This document shows positions 10,461-19,728 of a stretch of 23,055 nucleotides of DNA, one piece after another (within the stretch, counting starts at the first letter, position 1; every line of letters starts with the position of its first letter). A program made the translations under genes and the position numbers. The notes under the pieces were generated by a model. It was not told the DNA's origin. It did no database searches and saw only the letters and a program-made list of their open reading frames with translations. Origin of the DNA: Klebsormidium nitens (Eukaryota; Streptophyta; Klebsormidiophyceae; Klebsormidiales; Klebsormidiaceae); contig DF237237.1 in the NCBI GenBank assembly GCA_000708835.1, positions 1-23,055 on the forward strand, in the 5' to 3' direction.

Positions 10461-10795
10461 CAGTTAGAATGCTCTCCACAGTGTCAGCAACTCAGAATCG
10501 CTCATCAGTCCCTCTATGAGGCCACCTTTTTGCAAGTCTGCTGTGCGGAGGAGGAATCTGCCTGGTAGACAAAAGACTGAATAGATTCAAGAGATTGCTT
10601 GCGAATGCGAATCATACCGGCACATTGGATATGGCACTGATGAATGAAGAACAACAAGAGTCAAAACTGGAGGTGCTTCATATTCAATTACATGCCAGAT
10701 CATTGAGAGTTCCAAGAGCCAAGGGGCTCAAAGGCAGTTCGAAGGTATACATATTCGGCTCACCTATAGCAGAAGCTTCAAGAGCTTCGATGTCC
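10461..10795. other. Spacer between two minus-strand genes
   Basis: A 335-base gap that must carry the 3' end of the large upstream gene and the 5' region of the 8537-10460 gene. No additional coding exon could be joined in phase. Short minus-strand open stretches occur at 10540-10620 (one starting MIRIRKQSLESIQ) but cannot be spliced to the downstream exons with a consistent phase. Confidence 0.45.
10688..10692 (-). promoter_or_regulatory. Candidate TGTAA polyadenylation signal
   Basis: TGTAA on the minus strand lies 103 bases past the stop codon of the 10796-16677 gene. TGTAA is the usual poly(A) signal of green algae, typically within a few hundred bases of the stop and 10-20 bases before the cleavage site. 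A five-base word occurs often by chance, so the position in a 3' end is the only support. Confidence 0.35.
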
Positions 10796-13700
10796 TCAGC
10801 CGCTCCCGAATTGGAAGCCTTGTAGAATCTTTGAATAAAGGACCAGTATGACCGCTTGCTGCAAAAGCGTTCCGAAGTACTGTGCATAAGATCGAGTGAC
10901 CTGAAGCAACTTAGGGATTCTAAAATGTTCTTGTAGATCTGCAGCCTATTGTCAGAACAAAGTATCAACCTTCCAAAGTTTTCAACTGAAAGTTGATGAG
11001 TTATGCTCACGTGATGGGAGGCCGCTCTCGTTGGTCGGGGTTTTCTTGGTGGTCGGACTGGCCAGCGTGTTCAGCAGGACCGTTTGTTGGTGGAGGAGCG
11101 CCATCGACTTTTGCTGCTGCTGCAACATATGCACGAGATTGAGTTCAATTACCAAGTCAGACAAATTCAAGCCTTTGATCGCAGAGCCTGCAGTCGACAT
11201 CCTTACTTTAAACTTGGACTTCAAAATTCATGTCAGATATCAAAATTACAACAGCCCCTCGAGCGAGTTTTGATCAGAGACCGTGTCTCAGTAGGTCGAA
11301 GTCGAACCAGGGCGACTGACCGACTTCGAGCAGACAGACTCTGATTGAAATAATCTGAGATGGGTCAGCACTGACGCAAAACAAATTACATGTCATTTGA
11401 TTGGACATTACCTTGAGATGGACCCTCCTCGGGAAACACTGAGCGTCGAGTGTAAGCAACGGTGCCTGGTCTTCCATGTAAGACCTGTACGCTCTTTTGA
11501 AGTTTTGTCAAGCTCGTCGGCAGTCGGTCCTGAAATTGACCGAGCTTTGCTTGCTTCTTCATAGAACCCGTACCTTTTGCAGAAGCTTTTGATTCGTCCG
11601 CTGGCACCGTGCTTTGTTTCTCAGAAGATTTTTCGGAACGGCTAGGAGGTTGGAGGCTATCCAAAGACGCACTTCGAGGAGCTTTATCCCTGGCTTGCCT
11701 TTCACTTCCTACAGGCTCCAGGTTTTCCGGCACGTTTTTCGCAACGGCTTTTCGTTCCTGCCCCCCCGCCGCAGTGTCAGCGCGCCCAGGGGACGCACGC
11801 AAGCCGCTGGCAAGGAGATCATTGGAAGGTTGCCGACCCCCCAATCCGACGGCGGCCCTGCCTGCCGCAAGCGAGGCGCGCCCTGTGGACGCACGCAGGT
11901 CGCTGGCAGGAGGCTTCGGTTCTTTACCGACGTCGGATGTCTGGCAGGGTTTGCTAGCCACGGCGATCCCCTCCGCTGTAGGCGCGGCGCGCCCAGAGGA
12001 CGCGCTCAAGCCGCTAGCAGGGGCTTGGGAGCCAAAAAGGCTCCGATCGAGCCCTTTCGCTGGAGGCGAGGCGCACCTCAAAGGCGCGCACAAGCCAGAC
12101 GCGTCAGGGCTTTCGGGGCTGAATCGTGCCGGAATTTTCTGAGATTCTTTTGCCGTTCCCTCAGAAGACGTGCTCAAGCCATCAATTTTGAGAGCAGCTG
12201 ATTCTGTCGCCTTTCGAATCCGCTTTCGCTTTTCTCGTCTCTGCTTTCTTTCCCTGTGTTTAGAGCCTCCTCGAGATCGTTTTTTGGCTTTTTGGGCCTC
12301 GTCCAGGGCTGCAGGCGTATCGGTGCTCGAAGAAGGATCTTCATCCTCTTCTCGTTTCCGTTTTTTAGAGCTTCGCCGAGGTCCTTGCGCCACTCTCTGA
12401 ACAGCTACTTCGGAAGTAGAAGGGTCTCCATCTTCTTGCGGATCGGTTGTGATGGGGTCGAGCGTGAAGTCAAGGACTGAAAGCAGAAGAAAGGATCAAG
12501 GAACAAGGTAAGAATCTCACAGATTTGCCAAAAAAAGACCCAACAAGGTGTTCCAACAATCAGCAGATGAAGTTGGCCATATGCCCCAGACAAGTTGGCA
12601 AAGCTTCAAGACAGAACCATATCTTTTTAGCCGTTCGAAGGGGATTCTTTGCTAGCCTCAACTCTGTGGTACCTGTCGGACATGAGAGCTCTGTAAGCGA
12701 TCATCTCGAAGCAAGCTAGTGTTATGCTTCGTAAGGAGATTTGAATGATTGCAACTTACGTGTCTGGATCAGATGCAGCCTTTTCTGGTCCTCGTGTACT
12801 TGCAAGGCTTCTCTTGAATCGTTCAGGAAGACGTTGTACTCTTGTATTTGTTGTTGGACGATCCCAATCTCACGTTGCAACCGGACAAGCTTGCCTTGCA
12901 GATCTTCCAGTGTAGTTTCGTACGCTGAGACTTCACCACTGCAGGCAAGCGGCGATGCCATACAACTCTTCAGAGATCGGCAACCATGTGAACTTCATTA
13001 AAATCTGCTAGCACAAACAAAAAGTATCAATTTCGTCGACCCTTAATAAGTACTGCATCAGTCTACTTTTTATAATCTAATGATCCTGAGGGAAAGCTCG
13101 ACTGAAAACACTGAAAGAAAGCCGAAGACTTAGTTATGATAGCACCGTGTCAGAGTTCAGGGCCTACCGGACATGCTCCATCGCCTCTGTAACATCTGCA
13201 GTCTGTTCCGAGACCAGCTTTTGGAGTTCAGGAAACCTGTTCAGGCACGAGAAGTTGCTCATTAGGTTTCCCACTGGCATCAATCTGAATAAAAGTACAC
13301 TGTGAGTCCGTTGAAACAACGAAGTACTGAAGAGCTCGCATAAGTTTGTGTTCAATAGAAGGTGACATGACAGCTTCATTGAATCTTTTCCGGAAGTGAC
13401 TTTAAGGTCTATCGTATTTAGGAATGAGTTTCTACCTTTGCACAGAAGCCTCAAGAATCTTGTCCACACTCTCAGCCAGTTCGACGTCTTGTAGCACCTG
13501 CGGATAAGCCATGGGATTCGTTGTGAATCAGGGACACATTCAAATCCTATATGAAAAAGCACAACTGGCTGTGCGAACCTAGCCTCCCGACTCCTCATCC
13601 TTGCCAGTGGCAACTTCTGCTTATTGTTACTTCATGCTTTGGAGCACGAATGCATTGAGTCCTGCGAGTCAATGGCACTTTGCAAATTTGTGCAACGACA

Positions 13701-16677
13701 GTTAGTAAGAGTGAGCTAAAAAGCTGCAAAAGGTGCAAAGTTTTTTTGGAAGAGAAGGTGATAACTCACGTCCAGCACCGCTTCCTTCCCCTCGGCACTT
13801 TCCACTTTCAGATCCGGGCTTTCCATCAACAGAAGCTCTTGCAGTCCCAGTACGTGAACCTTCCTACAAATTGGACGGTTGAGGTATACTTTCACTCCAA
13901 TGATCCATACAGCCAGACATCAAGCCGTGATCAACATACTGATACTCTTTACGATCGACCAAACAGGCTGCTCCTACTTTCGTTTTCTCCGAGGGTTTGC
14001 TTCTTTGCTTGATAAGTTTGTCAAATTTTCATTACCTTGAGGTGTAAACGTTGGTCAAAATCTTGGTAATTGCAACCACCAAACGCTCGAGCTTCGCGTT
14101 GGCTTCGTACTTCTGCTCGTCCACGTCGGGTAGTTCAATTGATTCAAACCTGCACAGGCACAAAAGACACGTCCTAAGTCGACTGGAGAATTCCGACAGG
14201 GTCGTGAGCGAAAAGTGTTTTCTGATTTGCCTCCGAGAATGTGGATCCTGGTCAGAGCTTTGAAAACACATTTGTATCACGGTTCTTTATATTAATTGCT
14301 TCATTAGATCCCATTGGAGAAGAAACTTCAAAGGCAATGAAGAAAAGTCAGGACCCCAAGGAGTTGAGCAAACGTATGAATGGGCTCCTCAGCTAGCTAA
14401 AGCTTGGGCAATGGCCACCTTGATAAGGTGTCAGAAACGTACTCGCTGTGGTCAAGCTCCATGTCGGTGACATCAGCAGCAGCAGCAGCTTCCCTTGTGT
14501 CGGCAGCCAAGTTGGAAGGCTTCTCCCTGTTACAAAGGAGACACCGGACGGTTTTCAATGCACACTGCCAGGAGTTGTTATAAATCGTAGATGCACATTG
14601 GGAATTGATTTGAAGCCGAACTTGCCGTTGAAGCATGCGAAATGGAACAAAAGCAAAGCCTGCTCCACACACTGAAGTTGCTCTTGGAAAAACGACCAAT
14701 GAAATCCAGTACTGCATTTGTGCCCCACTTTACGTCACTTATTGAAGTGAAATCTTTTTGGTACCGACCTGGGATTGCCATTGGCACTGTCATTGGCCGA
14801 GTCCTTAGCTGGGGACGAGTCTTGATTTTGACTTTTACGGCGCTGTCTTTCAGACGGCTCGGGAGCAGGATCAAAGGGCCTCTGCTCATCTTCAACGTTG
14901 ATTGGAGTTTCGGACTTGTTGTCATTAGGATTTGACGGCTCCGGGTCGAAAAGATGATCAAGACCCTCGTTGACGTAGTCTTCAGCCTCTTTCCGGATGG
15001 CCTCGACCCGTTCCTCCTGCAGATGGTTAGATCATTATATAAGGAGCTGGAAGTTTTCAACAACGAGACGGAATCTGGTGAACGAACGCTCAAAAGGTGC
15101 TGCAAGTTGAAATGAACGATTTCATTTCAGGGAAAGCAGCTAGCTTGAAGAGACCATGACAGCCTCGGTTGATTTTGGGGAGCTCTTGGCAATGGCCGGT
15201 TTGGGGTTTACTGATAGAAATTCTCCTGACCTCCGTGTGGTCAGGCAGAGCGGCCCTCCCTTGCGGCCGCCTCGGATGAATGGCCTCCCGTCTGAGCAGC
15301 TCCCTGAAGACAAAGTCCCTAAATGAATGCTAGTAGCTCGTTTTTAATTCTATGTAAGTCATGCTTCTGTCAGCAAGCAGGTTTCTCCGCAAGAGGAGGG
15401 TAAAACAATCATCGCTTCAACCACCAGCATCTGCAAGTAGCACACAGCATACTTCAGGAAGGTGATTTTCTCCTAAACGAAAGCTTGCTATCACTTTATC
15501 ATTGCAGCTAGAAACCACCTTACTTGTGGAGTCTTGGCAGCAGATGGTCATTCAGAATGCCCAGCTCTTGCACCTTCTCGATCTTGCCGTTGATTTTGCG
15601 CTTGGCGAATCTGTGGGCCTTGTAGGGGCGAAAGTGCTCGTGTGCGAGTTGCAGAAGCCGTTGATCGGAAAGCTCGGCCAGCTCCTCGTCCGAGTATACT
15701 GGTTCTGAGGTGACGTCAAAGTGATCGCCCGTGAACCCGTTCACCAGACGCGCCCCTTTGTGATTCCGATTCTTCGGATTATCGGGATGATCCTGCACAT
15801 GAGCACCATGCGTGGAGCCGTTTCAGATATCAAGCTCAGACTTCTTCGAAGAAAGACGCGGACGAAGTTCATGTATCTTAAAAGCTTATACAATACATGA
15901 CACGGCTCAGATCTCGCTTTTCACAGTGCATACAAAAGGAGCCTGTCTTCGTACTCACGCTCCAATAGAAACCTGCTTGGTATCCGGCATCACGCCTCAA
16001 ACGCTTATCCTCCTTTCCTGGGAGCGCCACCAAACCGAGATCGTCAAGAATGTTGGTCCTGCAAGACGAACAGGACAAGCACGGGCTTTTGTTTGGCAAG
16101 GGCATCTTTGATTCGTTACAAGCCTACAACATTGCAAGAAAGCAGAAAAGTCTCGAGACCTTGTACAAGTTTGTGCATAACAATTCCATTCTATCCTTCA
16201 GTCTTGGGGGATCAAAAGATTCTCAAAAAGTATTGAAGCACTGAATTGACGAGCTTTGACAACTCACCACTTGGTCACCTCGTTGTTCAAAGTTTCTGGT
16301 TCGTGATGCACGTTAGAAGGGTCATCATCAGGCTCCTCCCCGCACTTTTCGCAGACGGGGTGGTTTCTGCTTCTGTCCCCACAGCCTCCATGTCTCTTCC
16401 TCCAGCATGGACACCCCGCCTTTCCTTTCTTAGGGCACTTTTTCCCGTCAACACGATGGCCTGGCTGATGGCAGTGGCTACAGTAAACTGTCCTTTTTGT
16501 TCGAGCCTTTTTTGCAGAGACGGAGCTAACCTTCACGCCTTTCTTCTTTTCCTTGCTTTTAAGCTTAACCTTCTGAGACTTCTCTCCTCGCCGATCAGCA
16601 ATTGGCTGATCACTCTCGTCATCGGAGCTTTGCGGCGTTTCAGCCACCCCCTCAGTTTGCTCTGAATCAGTCTCCAT
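10796..16677 (-). CDS. Unrecognised 14-exon gene, 1044 residues: Cys/His cluster, coiled coil, basic tracts, coding repeat
   Basis: Family not recognised. Exons (minus): 16268-16677, 15959-16058, 15524-15792, 15231-15303, 14769-15016, 14443-14526, 14036-14149, 13770-13863, 13436-13497, 13168-13284, 12760-12938, 11412-12476, 11011-11187, 10796-10938. All 13 introns are GT-AG (72-293 bases) and every phase closes, total 3135 bases, so the model is well supported though the function is unknown. Residues 1-62 are acidic then Lys-rich; 66-112 hold ten Cys/His (CSHCHQPGH, GCPCW, CEKC), likely zinc-binding, with a CX2CX4HX6C zinc-knuckle-like start. About 138-284 is a folded-looking part rich in charged helices. 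A coiled coil spans about 505-585. Basic tracts KKRKR (621-625) and 646-672 look like nuclear localisation signals. A degenerate repeat follows, then Gln-rich and helical ends. An acceptor-like TTTCCTAG lies 6 bases before the ATG, so a 5' UTR intron is likely. A nuclear DNA- or RNA-associated role is inference. Confidence 0.8.
11780..12108 (-). repeat. Degenerate in-frame coding repeat, four units
   Basis: On the plus strand four related stretches begin near 11780, 11875, 11985 and 12069 (spacings about 95, 110 and 84 bases). Each contains a GCGCGCC-type start, GGACGC, then AAGCCGCTGGCA or a variant. On the coding strand they give units of the type ASGLxASxGRAxxAAG, the first (ASGLCAPLRCASPPAKG) being the most diverged. 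All spacers keep the frame although unit length varies, so the repeat has expanded or decayed by multiples of three, as expected of a translated region. Confidence 0.65.
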
Positions 16678-17215
16678 GCCGGTCTAGGAAACGAAGGAAA
16701 GAGCGTAAGAAAGTCCCGAAATCTTGTAAGAAACAGTTGCGCGACTGTAGCGTGAAAGCTTCTTTGTCTTGACCTTGAAGATCTTCGATCTGCAAGAGAA
16801 ATCACTTCGAAAATTGAGCTTGAAGGTCTTCTGCAACGTGGTCATTTGTTTAATGTAGCACTGGATGCAACATTCCAAAGAATGCTCAAGTAAGACATGG
16901 CAATCTGTTTGGCATGGGGCTGTTTGGCAACCAGGTTTCATTTGAGTGGAGAGCTTAGAGTCAACCAGGCCTGTCCATTCAATCATATCATCAAGAATGG
17001 AGCACGAAATTCAACTGAGACATTCTAAAGAGCTTACCTTTTCAGATTCGGTGAGCTTAGAATTCAAGAGTCGCGTTGAATGGAGTCAATCAAGCTGTAT
17101 TTTCATCCCTGCATGGATCAGGACAGTGGTTTGGTACGGCACTGCTTCTGAGCAAAGAATTTACAGAGCGCGCCGGGGCAGAGGTCAAGCAGGCAAAAGG
17201 AAGTTCAGAAATGGG

Positions 17216-17543
17216 TTAAGAGCAAGCCAAGAAGATCGAGCAACAACTTTGACTATACATATAATGCGGTCTCTCATGTGTTACTGGAATCATCGTTTCA
17301 GCAAACGTTTCCATGTCCTGAAGGCTTGAGCACGCCCTCTTGGCATTGTCAGCAGATTTTGAGCAGCCGACAAGTTCTGACTCAGATCTCGTTATTCAAG
17401 CTCACCTGCCAGTTTTCAAGCTGGGCCTCAACCGAGCAGACTCTTCTGAAACTGAAAGCTTGAAGATTCTTGCAACATTCACTTTCTGCCAGCCTTTCTG
17501 CAACTTTCTCTTGTAGCTTGGCTTCACATGGACGCCATTCAAC
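17216..17543 (-). CDS. Fragment of a further minus-strand coiled-coil gene (two exons, unresolved)
   Basis: Two stretches join in phase 0: 17406-17543 (46 codons, acceptor after CATGTCAG, donor CAG|GTGAGC) and 17216-17317 (34 codons including the stop), separated by an 88-base intron. The first exon reads CEAKLQEKVAERLAESECC then FRRVCSVEAQLENWQ, strongly heptad-like. Caution: another frame is also open through the same DNA from 17616 to 17406 (ANKRVRGNAVIEP, VHVKPSYKRKLQKGWQ), and its phase 2 end could join other downstream acceptors. Upstream exons up to about 17900 could not be fixed; a donor at about 17780 (GCCGAC|GTGAGT) is a candidate. A related Cys-rich stretch (HSLECCIQCYIKQMTTLQ, about 16840-16900) may belong to the same gene or to the 5' end of the 10796-16677 gene. 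Confidence 0.3.
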
Positions 17544-18221
17544 CTGACATGTTGCAATGAGCTGGGCTCAATCACGGCATTGCCTCTGACCCGTTTATTG
17601 GCAACGACTCTTGAATCTGCTCATTCAAGGCAGTGGAAGATCAGCAACTAGCAAACTTCATAGCTTCATAGCTTCAAAGCTGCGAAAGGTTGAAATGCAG
17701 CTCCCAAATCGGATGAAGCGCGAGCACAAGAAAGCAGAATAATAGGAAGGCGCTTCTACCTGGACAATTGCGGTACTCACGTCGGCCAACCAGCATGTGC
17801 ATCTACATTCAAGCCAGGCTAATCATCTTGCTAGGACCTGGTGGCCCAACCGACATTGTGGTTCGCGCACAGTTCGCAACAATGCATCCGCATTGTGAAT
17901 CATGGGGCCTAAGCAGATAAGCAAACGAAAACGACCTGCCAGCGATCAGCACGGTAATTTCATATTTTGAAACTCAGCTGTGAACGTTTGAGCTGAATTT
18001 GAGCTGCTCCGTTCTTCTGCAATGCTGCAATCATGACCGTCTGATCAGAAGCAAGAAGCTCAGTGCTGTCTGGTTGCCGCACTGACCGCACTTTGAAGAC
18101 TCAGCTGAGTGTGCTGACTGTGTATCAAGTCTAGACTCGGACTCACGGCCAGACTACAATTAGTCAGTCGCGCGCGCGTAACGGACACTAAATTTAGTCT
18201 AAATTTAGTTGGGGTTAGTGT
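17544..18221. other. No resolved gene; probable 5' part of the minus-strand fragment
   Basis: Short minus-strand open pieces (for example one rich in Cys and His at about 17850-17900) suggest further exons but none could be joined with certainty. The right end (18150-18220) is low-complexity: GCGCGCGCG at about 18170 and two overlapping CTAAATTTAG palindromes just before the right repeat, similar to words beside the left repeat copy. Confidence 0.3.
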
Positions 18222-18386
18222 CTAAACCTAGGCGGTTGCTCGCGAAGAGCTGTAAATGCCCGGTTGCTTCTGCGCTTTACAAGGATGGGTACCGCACGAC
18301 ATGTGACGGTTTGTACCATCCAAAGCCATTGTGCGCCCGGTACCGTCCGAACAAATTTCTCCCAACGTTTATTCGTCAACTTTGTA
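18222..18386 (-). repeat. Right copy of the inverted repeat pair (IR-R)
   Basis: The reverse complement of this stretch starts ACAAAGTTGACGAA and ends in CGAGCAACCGCCTAGGTTTAG, the same order as the left copy at 4531-4958. It is compact, with about 105 bases between the two conserved blocks. That inner part contains GGATGGGTAC paired with GTACCATCC and a further GGTACC. Inward of 18222, CTAAATTTAG words continue the similarity to the left copy to about 18170. Past 18386 I see no convincing similarity to the DNA left of 4531 and no target-site duplication. Confidence 0.6.
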
Positions 18387-19728
18387 CGTTTTGCAGCAGG
18401 GGCATCGCCCACTTTTAAGCTTCGCCGCCAGCGGCGCCGGTGCCCTTGGTATGGTGACGTATATACGGTATATGGCGCCATATGGTTCGTTTGACGTGGG
18501 CCCTATACCGGTAGCTCTTTTTGTGTGCACGTTGGTTTAATACGGTAGTCCTAGGGAGATGGTCACTTCGTATGTATGTATGTACGGTATGTATGTGAAC
18601 CTGGGTGAACGCGTGCACACCCAGGTGCATAGCGCAAAAATGCTTGTAAACTTGTGGCGCACAATTGAATTGGTACACACCTTGATGGCGCCCATCCAAA
18701 CCAATTTGAGTGTGTGGGCAGTTCATTTATGTACAAAGAAATACAGTTTTGCCTGTTTGGCGATCCTGGCGTTTGTGCGGCGTGCCCTCTGGGCCTGTAC
18801 CTGGACGGCGCTGGGCCCGGCCCCCGCCTACACATTTTGACAAGTTCTGGGGGCGATTTATCAATCGCGAAAAATGGCAATGCGCAGCTCCATCGCGTGT
18901 GTGAGATTCATCTCGATCTAGATACGAGCCGTACGACGATGCCCGGTACTCGCTGCGGCCCAAAGTATTCCAATTCGCCGGGCGCAGCTGGGGCTATGTT
19001 TCAACGCGATTGGTTGCCCGGTGTAACCCTACCGGCAGCTGCAGAAGTTTTGGAACTTGGTGCAACTTTCCCGGCCTATGATTCCAGGAAAGTTACTGAG
19101 TTGCAACTTCTACAACTTGTTTCGGAACTCTCGTTCAAATTCTAATGTTGACCGGCAATGGATTGTGGAGGCGGAAACGGGAATGGACGAACAGGGGCAA
19201 TACAAGGCAATGCCACGCCTGACGGCGTTTGCTGGCATTGCCAAAAAATTCACCGAGTAGAAATTAGGCCGAGAGTACCGCTAGGTCTGACACGTCACAC
19301 GGTGCTGATTTTGAAAGTTTGAACGCGAAAGTTGAAACCGCATTTTGGAGGCAACTCGAAGTGCTGCCTTGCTGCATGGCCATTCAAGTTGGCGCGCCCA
19401 GCAATCCGGGACGCGTCTAGTAGGCAGGAATTAGGATAGGTAGCCCGATTGCGATAGATAACTTATGGCGCCTTCATCCTTTGCCACCAATATTAACTAG
19501 GTGGTGCTGCTGTTCAGGAAACCTACAGCTTAGCCTACCATACTAGCAGGCTAGAAATTTAGTGGAGCTCTGAAAATGGTGATGCAGATGGATTGCTTGC
19601 CAGCGTTTTGATTTCAAAGGTGGCAATGGAGGATACTCTGCTTGTGTCCACCGGGCAAGGATGGCGTGATCTGCGGGGAACGCTGATCGATCTCATATTT
19701 TAGCAGTGCCCCGGCAGGGCCTGACGGC
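18387..19728. other. No convincing gene; upstream region of the CLT transporter
   Basis: The DNA from 18430 to 18620 is rich in alternating ATGTATGT and TACGGTA words and in GGCGCC/CATATGG palindromes. Plus-strand open frames at 18714-19145 and 19057-19260 lack recognisable motifs and splice links, and I do not call them genes. The last few hundred bases before 19729 must contain the transporter promoter; no TATA-like or other element stands out. Confidence 0.4.

Larger units (their letters stand above)
4531..18386. mobile_element. Candidate large transposon bounded by the inverted repeats
   Basis: The outward-facing repeats enclose 13.9 kb holding the DDE transposase near the left end and every gene in the window that I cannot assign to a family, while the two recognised host genes flank it. 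This is the layout of a cargo-carrying DNA transposon. Against it: the repeats differ in length and in their central parts, no target-site duplication is visible (Tc1/mariner elements duplicate TA), and opposite orientation of two dispersed copies is expected half the time by chance. The unrecognised genes are also intron-rich, like ordinary host genes. Treat as a hypothesis. Confidence 0.3.

Noticed and set aside
11609-12201. Two long plus-strand open frames (177 and 195 codons)
   Set aside because: Both are antisense shadows of the GC-biased repeat exon of the 10796-16677 gene; that gene's phase-consistent exon chain explains the region.
18714-19260. Overlapping plus-strand open frames of 143 and 67 codons
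   Set aside because: No recognisable motif, no consistent splice extension, and close repetition of CAACTT-type words suggests noncoding DNA.
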